Part shown: positions 1 to 7,809 of the stretch, in pieces
Position numbering within the stretch: the first letter of the stretch is position 1
How the letters are laid out: each line of letters begins with the position of its first letter
Assembly (NCBI GenBank): GCA_013285445.1
Contig: CP053448.1
Coordinates: forward strand, 2,170,001 to 2,234,000
DNA from: Pseudomonadota bacterium
GTDB taxonomy: Bacteria > Pseudomonadota > Gammaproteobacteria > Xanthomonadales > Wenzhouxiangellaceae
Reading direction: 5' to 3'
DNA: 64,000 nucleotides
Position numbers and translations under genes: made by a program
The notes under the pieces: model-generated
Seen by the model: the letters and a program-made list of their open reading frames with translations, nothing else
Told to the model about the DNA's origin: nothing
The model's database searches: none

Positions 1-156
1 AGATTTGCCGACCAACAACACACCGGACTGCGCGCAGGCGACGCACTGCACCTGGCCGTCTGCGCCGACCACGGCAGCCGAATGATCACCCTGGACCAGA
101 CCCTGGCCACAGCCGCAACCACCCTGGGCATCCCGGCCACCCAACCGGTTGCCTGA
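1..156 (+). CDS. PIN-domain toxin (VapC-like), C-terminal part
   Basis: Only the last 51 codons are in the window; the reading frame is open from base 1 to a TGA at 154-156. The residues GDALHLAVCADHG followed by MITLDQTLA match the end of PIN-domain ribonucleases, where the GDALHLA aspartate helps bind the catalytic metal and the 'TLD' segment is the last conserved block. Family members are toxins of VapBC-type modules that cleave RNA. The N-terminal acidic residues and any antitoxin lie upstream of the window, so activity cannot be judged. Confidence 0.75.
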   Translation, partial: RFADQQHTGLRAGDALHLAVCADHGSRMITLDQTLATAATTLGIPATQPVA

Positions 157-245
157 TGGGCAGCAACCCGCCGTTCGGACGCAACAAGCGTCGGGCCGGC
201 ACGAAAGTACGGCCAACATCTATCCAAGGCCTGGAAATTCACACA

Positions 246-266
246 TTGACACCATATTTAGTGTCA
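246..266 (+). promoter_or_regulatory. Inverted repeat and -35-like box upstream of hicA-like gene
   Basis: TTGACA at 246-251 overlaps a perfect 6 bp inverted repeat, TGACAC (247-252) and GTGTCA (261-266), separated by 8 bp, 14 bp before the ATG at 280. A palindrome at the promoter is the expected binding site for the ribbon-helix-helix antitoxin encoded second in the operon. No good -10 box at ideal spacing was seen, so the promoter part is weaker than the operator part. Confidence 0.45.
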
Positions 267-279
267 TAATGCAGAACCC

Positions 280-567
280 ATGACAGTCACGGAGGCCGTT
301 CGGGCCCTGCAGCAAGCCGGCGCGTCAATGCGCTGCAGCGAGCTGCAGCGGATTCTCGAGTCACTGGGCTTCGAGGTTCGCGATGGAAAGAAGCAGGGGC
401 ACAAAGTGGTCACCCACCCTGAGCTGGAGGAGTTTTTCTCGACCAGCTATACCTGCGGCCACGGCAAGGACCCGGAAGTCAAGCCCAATTACGTGAAGTC
501 AATGCTGACCTTAGTGAAACAGTACAGAGACGATCTGCATAAGATCATGGAGGATCGCGACAGATGA
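280..567 (+). CDS. hicA: HicA-like toxin (first gene of TAC-like trio)
   Basis: A 95-residue protein with the layout of HicA mRNA interferases: an N-terminal helix, then a strand pair with a basic GKKQGHKVVTHP segment holding the His expected for catalysis, then a C-terminal helix. The HicA double-stranded-RNA-binding-like fold normally shows K-x-GSH; here it reads QGHKVVTH, a divergent version, with an additional SYTCGHGKDPEVK stretch. It overlaps the next gene by 4 bp (ATGA), so the two are translationally coupled. HicA toxins cleave mRNA until bound by HicB. The name rests partly on the HicB-type neighbour. Confidence 0.7.
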   Translation: MTVTEAVRALQQAGASMRCSELQRILESLGFEVRDGKKQGHKVVTHPELEEFFSTSYTCGHGKDPEVKPNYVKSMLTLVKQYRDDLHKIMEDRDR

Positions 568-1052
568 ACGCACACTCCTACAACATCACCATCCGTCAGA
601 TCGAAGTCGACGGCCAGGAGCTGTTCGAGGCCCGCGTCCGGGAACTGCCCGACGTTTTAGATTTTGGCGATACCTGGGAAGAGGCCTACGAACTGGCCGT
701 GGACACCATTCAAACCACCGCCGAGATCATGACCGAACGAGGCCGGAGCATGCCTGAACCCGCTGCCGTAGAAGACGACTACAGCGGGCGCATCACCCTG
801 CGCGTTCCGAAAACGTTACATCGCCGACTTGCAGAACAGTCCGGCACCGAGGGCATCAGCCTCAATCAGTACCTGGTATCCCTGCTCGCATTTCACGCCG
901 GGACTACGTTTGCAAGCCAAGACTCTGCCAGAAATCTATGGAAGCGGGCAGAGACCGGCCCGAAAACCACCAAGCGTCCATCCGCCCCCAACTTGAAAGT
1001 CATCGACTCGGACGGTAACGAAACCGCTCCCCACTGGCAAAGAACCGGATGA
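564..1052 (+). CDS. hicB: HicB-like antitoxin with C-terminal extension
   Basis: 162 residues. The N-terminal half (about 5-65) is a HicB-like partial RNase-H-type fold with the pattern FEARVRELPDVLDFGDTWEEA. Residues about 72-108 form a ribbon-helix-helix DNA-binding domain (GRITLRVPKTLHRRLAEQ, then GISLNQYLVSLLA). After this comes an unusual tail of about 50 residues that is basic and disordered-looking and ends APHWQRTG. In toxin-antitoxin-chaperone systems the antitoxin carries just such a C-terminal chaperone-addiction tail, and the next gene encodes a SecB-like protein, which supports reading the tail this way. The protein likely neutralises HicA and represses the operon. Confidence 0.8.
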   Translation: MNAHSYNITIRQIEVDGQELFEARVRELPDVLDFGDTWEEAYELAVDTIQTTAEIMTERGRSMPEPAAVEDDYSGRITLRVPKTLHRRLAEQSGTEGISLNQYLVSLLAFHAGTTFASQDSARNLWKRAETGPKTTKRPSAPNLKVIDSDGNETAPHWQRTG

Positions 1053-1546
1053 GCGACGAAGCTCTCGCAAGAGCCTGTGAGTGCCTGCGCATCAACGGGG
1101 TCTCGCAGGCAAGGGTCTCGGCCTTTATCGATGAGGCTCTGGAGGGCACTCCTGCATTTCCTGACGACTTCGAGATTCTGTTCAAGCACGCCATCTCGAA
1201 AAGCCTCTGGGGCGACGCAGCAGGTGAGAATGGGCGCATCTTCATGCTGCGCGTTTTCATCGAGCTCGGAGTGCGATTTGTACCTGCAGCAAACTCAGGC
1301 AAGGAGAGTGAACAAGAGCAGGCGGGCGATTCTGACACCCTCGCTCAGATCGAAGCCACGTACATTGCCGAATATATTTCGGATGAAGACCCAGGCAATG
1401 AAGCTATAAAAGCATTCGCCACGCGGAACGCCAGTTTTCATGTGTGGCCATACTGGAGAGAATTCATCACATCCCAATGCAACCGAATGAATCTCCCCAG
1501 AATCAACTTGCCGCTCCACACCTTCGGCAGGCAAGAAAGCGACTAA
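1049..1546 (+). CDS. SecB-like chaperone (third gene of TAC-like trio)
   Basis: 165 residues, overlapping hicB by 4 bp (ATGA). The C-terminal half has the SecB-like signature: an acidic YIAEYISDED segment, then AIKAFATRNASFHVWPYWREFI and LPRINLPLH, which correspond to SecB's 'NA...WPY.R' block and following helix. The N-terminal half is not recognisable. Solitary SecB-like proteins next to toxin-antitoxin pairs act as dedicated chaperones that fold the antitoxin; when the chaperone is lost the antitoxin is degraded and the toxin is freed. Chaperone function here is inferred from motif plus position, not from an alignment. Confidence 0.65.
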   Translation: MSDEALARACECLRINGVSQARVSAFIDEALEGTPAFPDDFEILFKHAISKSLWGDAAGENGRIFMLRVFIELGVRFVPAANSGKESEQEQAGDSDTLAQIEATYIAEYISDEDPGNEAIKAFATRNASFHVWPYWREFITSQCNRMNLPRINLPLHTFGRQESD

Positions 1547-1595
1547 AATTCCTGAGGAAAGTCGGAGAACGGAAGCCGAAAGTCCGCGCTAGACC

Positions 1596-1973
1596 ATGAT
1601 CATTCGATCGGCGAAAGAGCTGCAAGTCTACAAACTGGCATTCCAGCTCTCGATGGAGATTTTCGAACTATCAAAGGCGTTCCCGGCCGAAGAGCGCTAC
1701 GCGCTAACCAGCCAGATCCGCCGATCTTCAAGATCCGTCTGCCTGAATCTGAGAGAAGCCTGGGCAAAACGAAGGTACGAAGCACATTTCGTTTCAAAGC
1801 TGACCGATTGCGATGGCGAGGCAAGCGAAACAGACAGCTCTCTGGACTACGCGCGTGCTTGCAGCTACATCGATAGTGAAACTCACAATCGCCTTACCAG
1901 CCAGTACCGCAAAGTAGGCGCCATGCTAGGAAAAATGATCAAGAACCCACGCCCCTTTTTGATCAAAACCTGA
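1596..1973 (+). CDS. Four-helix-bundle protein (IVP family)
   Basis: 125 residues with the pattern of the short four-helix-bundle family first known from proteins encoded in 23S rRNA intervening sequences: KELQVYKLAFQLSMEIFELSKAFP, then YALTSQIRRSSRSVCLNLREAWAKRR, then a helix around DCDGEASETDSSLDYA. The biochemical role is unknown. It stands alone about 50 bp after the SecB-like gene, and a heptamer repeat tract follows it. Members are often found near surface-polysaccharide loci, as here. Confidence 0.8.
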   Translation: MIIRSAKELQVYKLAFQLSMEIFELSKAFPAEERYALTSQIRRSSRSVCLNLREAWAKRRYEAHFVSKLTDCDGEASETDSSLDYARACSYIDSETHNRLTSQYRKVGAMLGKMIKNPRPFLIKT

Positions 1974-1975
1974 AG

Positions 1976-2042
1976 TCAGAAGTCGGACCTCAGACCTCAG
2001 ACCTCAGACCTCCGACCTCCGACCTCCGACTTCGGTCCTCTA
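1976..2042. repeat. Heptamer tandem repeat (CCTCAGA/CCTCCGA)
   Basis: About nine direct copies of a 7 bp unit, first as CCTCAGA and then as CCTCCGA, with degenerate copies at both ends. The tract fills the gap between the four-helix-bundle gene and the patatin gene. It resembles short tandem heptamer repeats known in some cyanobacteria, but no relation is claimed. Confidence 0.8.
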
Positions 2043-2058
2043 ACCCAAGCTCCACCCA

Positions 2059-3108
2059 GTGCAGAACACGCCACAATTCAGAAACTTAGTGTTTGAGGGC
2101 GGCGGCATAAAAGGCATCGCCACCATCGGCGCCATGCAAATCCTCGCCCAACGGGGCCACCTGGACCACATCACCCGAGTAGCCGGCACCAGCGCCGGCG
2201 CCATCAACGCCCTGATCTACGCCCTAGGGTTCACCATCCATGAACAACGCGAAATCCTCCAATCCACCGACTTCCGCGATTTCATGGACGACAGCTTCGG
2301 CATCATCCGCGACATACGCCGCCTGGCCTACCACTTCGGCTGGCACAAGGGCGACTTCTTCCGCGACTGGGTCGGCAAACTCATCGAGGACAAACTGGGC
2401 GACAAAAACGCCACCTTCACTGACCTACAGGCCAAAGATGGCGCGCCGGACCTGTACGTCGTCGGCACCAACCTGTCGACCGGCTACGCCGAAGTCTTCT
2501 CGCACGAACGCCACGCCGACATGCCGCTGGTCGAAGCGCTCAGAATCAGCATGTCCATCCCGCTGTTCTTCCAAGCGGTGCGCCACGGCCCGCGCGACGA
2601 GGTCTACGTCGACGGCGGCGTGCAGCTCAATTACCCGGTCAAACTCTTCGACCGCATGAAATACATCGAGCCCGAAGAACACTGCGCCTGCCGCCATCCG
2701 GGCTACTACAACCGAGAAAACGCGCGCTTCCTGCTGACCCACCCCGGCCACAGCCCCTACGTCTACAACTGCCAGACCCTGGGGCTACGCCTGGACACGC
2801 AGGAACAGATCGCCCTGTACCGCTACAACGAGCCAATCAAGGGCAAACCGATCAAGCGCTTCCACCACTACGCCCGCGCCCTGCTGACCGCCATCCAGAA
2901 TGCGCAGGAGAAACAACACCTGCACTCCGACGACTGGCAGCGCACCGTCTACATCAACACCCTCGACGTCGGCACCACCGACTTCGACCTGAGCGACGAT
3001 AAAAAGAAAGCCTTGGTCGAACAGGGAATCCAGGGCGCGGAAACGTATTTCCAATGGTTCGAGGACCGGCAAGAGACTCCGGTCAACCGCCTACCGCCTG
3101 ACTCTTGA
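2059..3108 (+). CDS. Patatin-like phospholipase
   Basis: 349 residues from a GTG start. The oxyanion-hole motif GGGIKGIATIGAM, the nucleophile elbow GTSAGA (G-x-S-x-G) and the D-G-G triad of the catalytic aspartate (VYVDGGVQLNYP) are all present and correctly ordered, so the Ser-Asp dyad looks intact. Patatins hydrolyse acyl ester bonds of phospholipids or other lipids. No signal peptide is seen, so it is probably cytoplasmic. It sits alone between two low-complexity tracts; physiological substrate cannot be told. Confidence 0.9.
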   Translation: MQNTPQFRNLVFEGGGIKGIATIGAMQILAQRGHLDHITRVAGTSAGAINALIYALGFTIHEQREILQSTDFRDFMDDSFGIIRDIRRLAYHFGWHKGDFFRDWVGKLIEDKLGDKNATFTDLQAKDGAPDLYVVGTNLSTGYAEVFSHERHADMPLVEALRISMSIPLFFQAVRHGPRDEVYVDGGVQLNYPVKLFDRMKYIEPEEHCACRHPGYYNRENARFLLTHPGHSPYVYNCQTLGLRLDTQEQIALYRYNEPIKGKPIKRFHHYARALLTAIQNAQEKQHLHSDDWQRTVYINTLDVGTTDFDLSDDKKKALVEQGIQGAETYFQWFEDRQETPVNRLPPDS

Positions 3109-3160
3109 GCCTTTAGCCTTGCTCCTTGAGCCTTCCACCCAACCCTGACCTTTTCCCTTG
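3106..3160. repeat. Low-complexity tract (CTTGAGCC/CCTTTAGC)
   Basis: The spacer between patatin and the ABC transporter is a pyrimidine-rich degenerate repeat of CCTTGAGC-like units, the reverse complement of the purine-rich tracts elsewhere in the window (for example 24610-24712). It contains the TTG proposed as start of the transporter gene. Confidence 0.6.
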
Positions 3161-4960
3161 AGCCCAACCCCCGAAAAAACCGCCCCCGAGCTCTTCCGCG
3201 AGTTCCTCGGCCACCTCGAACCCCGCCGGCGCAAGCAACTTGCCCTGCTCTTGTTCCTCATGCTCGCCGGCTCCTTGGCCGAGATCGTGACGATCGGTGC
3301 GGTGGTGCCCTTCATTTCCCTGATGGCGCGCCCCGAAATGGCGGCCGACTACCCGCTGTTGCAGGGCATTTTCTCCGCCCTGGGCTGGAAGAACGCGGAG
3401 TCAATCGTCCTGCCGATGGCCATTGCCTTCGTCTGCGTGGTCTTGGTGGCAACCGGCATCCGCTTGCTGCTGATCTACGCCAGCAACAAGTTGATTTTCG
3501 CAATTGGACACGACATAGGCGTCAAACTCTACAGAGTAATTCTGCACCAGCCCTACTCCTATCACATATCGCAGAACACCAGCGATGTCATCGGCAACGT
3601 CAACAAGGTGCAAATCCTGCTGGGCGCGTTCCTGCGGCCGGCGATGGAAGGCGTCATCGCTGTTATCCTCAGTATTGCGATACTGGCGGCACTCCTGATC
3701 GTGGATGCTTCCACCGCGCTTGTTGCGGGAGTGCTGTTTGCAGCAATCTACTTCGGAGTGATTCGCCTATTCCGCGCAAGGCTCAAGCGCAACAGCAAGA
3801 TCATCGCCCAAACCCAGAGCACGCGCATCCGCTCCGTACAGGAAGGCCTGGGCGGTATTCGCGATGTCATCCTGGACGCCAACCAGCCCCACTATGCCGG
3901 CGAGTTCGCCCGATTCGACCAGCAGTTCCGCCATGCCCAGGCCGCCAATGCCTTCCTGGGCCAGGCGCCCCGATTCGTTGTCGAAGCCATCGGCGTTGCG
4001 CTGATCGTCGGGCTCGCCTATGCACTTTCCCTGCAATCAGGTGGATTGATCGCCGCCCTGCCTACCCTGGCCGCGCTTGCTCTGGGGGCACAGCGACTAT
4101 TGCCGCTTGTGCAGAAAATTTATCTGGCCTGGGCACAGTACACCGGTAACTTCAATGTCTTCGAAGATGTGCTCGCTGCCCTGAACCTGCCCACGCGCAT
4201 TCCGGCAGGCACTCCCAGCGCCAGCATCCCCCTCGAGCAAGAAATCACGCTGGAAGGCCTCCATTTCCGCTACACGCCAACCGAACCGGAAGTGCTTGCT
4301 GACATCAACCTTTCGATTCCCAAGGGCAGTCGCGTTGGCATCGTCGGGAAAACCGGCAGCGGCAAGTCCACCCTCATGGATATCCTGATGGGGTTGCTCG
4401 AACCCACCAGCGGAAAAATCAAGATCGATGGAAAAGCCATAGATCAGAAAAACCGAACGGCCTGGCAAGCCCACATCAGCCACGTACCCCAGCACATCTA
4501 CTTGTCCGACGCCACCATCGCCGAAAACATCGCGCTTGGCATCGCCCCGAATGCCATCGATCACGATCGCGTCCGCCGTGCCGCCCGCCAGGCACAGATT
4601 GCAGATTTCATTGAAACGCACCGTCAGGGCTACGAGACCCGGGTCGGCGAACGCGGCATTCAACTCTCCGGCGGCCAGCGCCAGCGGATCGGCATTGCAC
4701 GCGCGCTGTACAAGGAGGCCGACGTACTGGTCTTCGACGAAGCCAGCAGCGCGCTGGACACGCAGACTGAAACGGCGGTGATGGACGCGATTGCGCTGCT
4801 CGATTCCGAGCTAACCGTTTTCATCATCGCCCACAGGGTCGAGACATTGAGAGAGTGCGACCTGATCATCCGAATGGAGCAGGGGCGATTAGTCGCGGCG
4901 GGCACCTATGGGGAGGTGCTGGGCGATTATCCAGAATTTGACCTGTGCAATAGCAGCTAA
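3158..4960 (+). CDS. ABC exporter, PglK/MsbA-like flippase
   Basis: 600 residues with an N-terminal six-helix membrane domain (about 20-330) and a C-terminal nucleotide-binding domain (about 360-590). Walker A GKTGSGKST, signature LSGGQRQR, Walker B VLVFDEASSALD and the H-loop IIAHR are all intact. The membrane domain, with SQNTSDVIGNVNKV and GGIRDVILD stretches, resembles PglK-type flippases that move undecaprenyl-linked oligosaccharides across the inner membrane. As first gene of the glycan locus it is a plausible flippase, and no Wzx protein is evident in the window. The TTG start lies in a repeat tract with no clear ribosome-binding site, so the start is uncertain. Confidence 0.85.
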   Translation: MSPTPEKTAPELFREFLGHLEPRRRKQLALLLFLMLAGSLAEIVTIGAVVPFISLMARPEMAADYPLLQGIFSALGWKNAESIVLPMAIAFVCVVLVATGIRLLLIYASNKLIFAIGHDIGVKLYRVILHQPYSYHISQNTSDVIGNVNKVQILLGAFLRPAMEGVIAVILSIAILAALLIVDASTALVAGVLFAAIYFGVIRLFRARLKRNSKIIAQTQSTRIRSVQEGLGGIRDVILDANQPHYAGEFARFDQQFRHAQAANAFLGQAPRFVVEAIGVALIVGLAYALSLQSGGLIAALPTLAALALGAQRLLPLVQKIYLAWAQYTGNFNVFEDVLAALNLPTRIPAGTPSASIPLEQEITLEGLHFRYTPTEPEVLADINLSIPKGSRVGIVGKTGSGKSTLMDILMGLLEPTSGKIKIDGKAIDQKNRTAWQAHISHVPQHIYLSDATIAENIALGIAPNAIDHDRVRRAARQAQIADFIETHRQGYETRVGERGIQLSGGQRQRIGIARALYKEADVLVFDEASSALDTQTETAVMDAIALLDSELTVFIIAHRVETLRECDLIIRMEQGRLVAAGTYGEVLGDYPEFDLCNSS

Positions 4961-5042
4961 TGAATACAACCGCGACACCTCCATTCCATATTTTATGTTC
5001 CAGCCAAGAACGCCGAGCCCGCCAAAGTCTGAACAGAAAGTA

Positions 5043-6005
5043 ATGAAGTTAATTTACATTCTTTCTCAAGGCCATTCGGGATCTACGCTTACCGATTGCA
5101 TCCTCGGAACGCATCCAGCTATTTTTTCTTCAGGTGAGATGAGATACCTGACCTGGCAAGTCGAGCGGACGGCAAAGAAATCCGCGTCCGTTGCAGAGCA
5201 AACAATCTGCACATGTGAAAGGGATTGGCGGGAATGTGAGTTCTGGACCGACGTATTTCGCGAGATAAAGCAGAAAACGGAAAGCGACATCGTTGCGGAC
5301 CCGCAGTCCTTTGATACTGCATACTTTGGCTCTTTTTCCTATCAGGAGCGAGATGGTCATAAAAGAAGTTACCTGGATCGAATTTTAGGATTTTTATTCC
5401 GAAAGTGGCTGGAGAAAGGACTGCCGCTTGCCGCGATCAAGTGGTTGCAACCGAAAATCCAACAGCAGATTGAAAATAACTGGTTGTTGTATGAGGCCAT
5501 GGCGAGGGTTGCACATAAACCGATCATCGTAGACTCGTCAAAGAATCTACTGATCGCCTTGCTGCTCCAGCAGCACCACCCAGACAACGTCTGGTTGCTC
5601 TTCCTCCATCGTGATCTCCGTGGTCTCGCGGCGTCCCAGAAGAAGCTGTCGATAAAGAAAGGGGTTGAATATTCGGTGCAAGACTCGATCCGGCAGAACA
5701 CGTTATTCAAGAAACGCGTAGCGAAATACAAGCGCGAGTTGCCACGATTGAATTATCTTGAATACAGTTACGAGGAAGTTGTGAGGGCACCTGCTGATTT
5801 TCTTTCTGCAGTGGTCGAGGCTCTGGGCGCGGCAGAGGACTACCTGAAACAACCGAATGAAGCATTCTGGATCGATCCGAGCACCTATCACATGGTCGCT
5901 GGCAACCCTATGCGTTATCGTGGCCGGCAATTGGTTCGATCCGACGAAAGCTGGGCCCAAGTGCTTAGCGCTGAAGAACTCAATGCGATCGAAAAGTCCC
6001 TATGA
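5043..6005 (+). CDS. Sulfotransferase family protein
   Basis: 320 residues from ATG 5043, chosen because the product then begins MKLIYILSQGHSGSTLTDCIL, placing the 5'-phosphosulfate loop (QGHSGST) at the N-terminus as in PAPS-dependent sulfotransferases. A second motif, LLFLHRDLRGLAAS, matches the 3'-phosphate-binding block. It would transfer sulfate from PAPS to a sugar hydroxyl or similar acceptor. It overlaps the following acetyltransferase by 4 bp. Upstream the frame stays open into the ABC gene, but those residues do not look like part of the family. A sulfated glycan is inferred from this gene. Confidence 0.85.
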   Translation: MKLIYILSQGHSGSTLTDCILGTHPAIFSSGEMRYLTWQVERTAKKSASVAEQTICTCERDWRECEFWTDVFREIKQKTESDIVADPQSFDTAYFGSFSYQERDGHKRSYLDRILGFLFRKWLEKGLPLAAIKWLQPKIQQQIENNWLLYEAMARVAHKPIIVDSSKNLLIALLLQQHHPDNVWLLFLHRDLRGLAASQKKLSIKKGVEYSVQDSIRQNTLFKKRVAKYKRELPRLNYLEYSYEEVVRAPADFLSAVVEALGAAEDYLKQPNEAFWIDPSTYHMVAGNPMRYRGRQLVRSDESWAQVLSAEELNAIEKSL

Positions 6006-6607
6006 GCAATCGGTTCAACAGAGTGTCTGCCTGGAACATCCTCCGGCGCCGTTCCCAAGAAGCAGGAGCCGTTGTGTCGACACTTGCCGGCCAACTAAAC
6101 GCATGGCTAGCTGGAGTAGATTTAGGCAAGGGCTGTAAATTTTACGGGCGTACAACGTTCCAGAAAGCTCATGACGCCTCCATGCAATTTGGGGATGGAT
6201 GCTCGTTCAGGTCTTCTTCCCGCGCCAACCTGATCGGGATCAATCGCCCCTGCATCGTCTCCGCACAGAAGGGGGCTAGGCTTGTGGTAGGCGCAAACTG
6301 CGGATTCAGCGGCACAGTCATTGGTTGCTTCTCCGAGATTACGGTCGGCAATCATGTCCGGTGCGGTGCAAATACAACGATAACTGATGGCGATTGGCAC
6401 CAGAGCGATAAACGCTCTGGTGCGCATACACCTGTGATCATTGAAGACAATGTTTGGCTTGGTCTAAGTGTAATCGTCCTGAAAGGCGTAACCATAGGCG
6501 CGAATAGCGTAATTGGTGCCGGCAGCGTAGTAACGCAGTCAATACCTTCAAATGTAATAGCAGCGGGGAATCCCTGTCGTAGTCTAAAGGAAATAAGGTG
6601 CGGATAA
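6002..6607 (+). CDS. Left-handed beta-helix acyltransferase
   Basis: 201 residues. The C-terminal two thirds contain hexapeptide repeats (ITVGNHVRCGANTTI, IIEDNVWLGLSVIVLKGVTIGANSVIGAGSVV) ending AAGNPCRSLKEI, the pattern of trimeric O- or N-acetyltransferases of the CatB/WbbJ type using acetyl-CoA. A catalytic His is likely in the GDWHQSD loop. It overlaps both neighbours, so it is co-translated with the sulfotransferase and the next glycosyltransferase. The acceptor is presumably a sugar of the same polymer. Confidence 0.85.
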   Translation: MSNRFNRVSAWNILRRRSQEAGAVVSTLAGQLNAWLAGVDLGKGCKFYGRTTFQKAHDASMQFGDGCSFRSSSRANLIGINRPCIVSAQKGARLVVGANCGFSGTVIGCFSEITVGNHVRCGANTTITDGDWHQSDKRSGAHTPVIIEDNVWLGLSVIVLKGVTIGANSVIGAGSVVTQSIPSNVIAAGNPCRSLKEIRCG

Positions 6608-7806
6608 GAATTGTTACCAACGCTGACTATCCAGATGGCCATGCCGCAACCTCGAGAATGCGATGCTATGCGAAGGCTCTAATCCTCGAAGGACATCAAG
6701 TATCGGTTGTTTCAACCAGAAATGCGGTACAGCTTCCCGGAAAGAGGTATCTATATTCCGGAGCTCAGGAAGATGTGAATTTCACACTATTACGTAACGG
6801 CCCATCTAATTCGGGGCGTCTTTCACGCTATCTGTGGGCCTACCTTAGCCCTATCGCACTATTAACGTACACGGTCGCGACGCTGCGCAGATCCGACGTA
6901 TTCATTCTATACTTCAATACTGCATGGACGCGCTTCGCCATGATCACGGTCCTCAGATTATTCGGAAAAAAAGTGGTGCTTGAGCTTAATGAATATCCTT
7001 ATTCCGCAGAGGGTAGCAGATTAACCCGCCTTCCCTTCGTTCGGCCGCTTCTCCGACAGTTTGTGTTCAGGGCAATATTTCCGATCGCTCCTAATTTCAT
7101 TGTGATTTCGAAAGCGCTCGAACACTTAGTTGCAACACGAGCCCCAAAAGCCGCTACGCTTCAGGTGCCAATTCTTGCTGAGGACCGCCCCGTGCAGGTC
7201 CCTTGGCCTGATATCGATAAGAACGATATCTACATTTTTCATGCAGGAACGTTGTCCGAGCAAAAAGATGGAATTTATGCCGTTTTTAAGGCATTCACAA
7301 GAGCACACCATGAGTTATTTGAGCGGCATTCGGTTCGATTGAAATTTCTTCTGACCAATAACATGACGCAGCCAGAGCTTTGGGCCCGCATCAATGAACT
7401 CTTGGTACGCAATAATGTCGAGGATTATGTGGCTGTCACCGGATTTTGCTCCGATGATGAACTGGACCAGTATCTGCGGGGCGCACTTGCGCTTATAGTC
7501 AACAAACCGAAAAATCTTCAGAACGATCACAATTTTCCCACCAAACTAACGAAATACCTCGCATCAGGAAGGCCTGTGATTCTTGCCGCAGAAAAAACGG
7601 AGGCTAATCGTTTCTTAGACGACAAAGTTAACGCTATCACTGTTGCGCCCAACGACTCTACTGCAATTTCAGAGGCGTTGGTCCACTGTTTCGAAAACCC
7701 CGCCGCGGCTCGTGAAATCGGGCAAGCTGGTTCTGCGGTTTGCGAAGAAAGGTTTTTCTACGCCCGGCATGCGCAACGGCTATCAGAATTTATGCATAGC
7801 CTTTAG
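6598..7806 (+). CDS. Glycosyltransferase family 4 protein
   Basis: 402 residues from a GTG that overlaps the previous gene by 10 bp. It has the two-Rossmann GT-B layout: N-terminal MRCYAKALILEGHQVSVVS, a linker, and a C-terminal donor-binding domain with HAGTLSEQKDG, VTGFCSDDELDQYLRGA and PTKLTKYLASGRPVI. These match retaining GT4 enzymes that use nucleotide-diphosphate sugars. Base composition is clearly more AT-rich than the genes before 4960, a sign that this block was acquired separately. Donor and linkage cannot be read from sequence. Confidence 0.85.
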   Translation: MRIRIVTNADYPDGHAATSRMRCYAKALILEGHQVSVVSTRNAVQLPGKRYLYSGAQEDVNFTLLRNGPSNSGRLSRYLWAYLSPIALLTYTVATLRRSDVFILYFNTAWTRFAMITVLRLFGKKVVLELNEYPYSAEGSRLTRLPFVRPLLRQFVFRAIFPIAPNFIVISKALEHLVATRAPKAATLQVPILAEDRPVQVPWPDIDKNDIYIFHAGTLSEQKDGIYAVFKAFTRAHHELFERHSVRLKFLLTNNMTQPELWARINELLVRNNVEDYVAVTGFCSDDELDQYLRGALALIVNKPKNLQNDHNFPTKLTKYLASGRPVILAAEKTEANRFLDDKVNAITVAPNDSTAISEALVHCFENPAAAREIGQAGSAVCEERFFYARHAQRLSEFMHSL

Positions 7807-7809
7807 CCT

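Noticed and set aside
4908..5042. Longer start for the sulfotransferase
   Set aside because: The extra 45 codons overlap the ABC transporter gene and push the PAPS loop away from the N-terminus; ATG 5043 fits the family.
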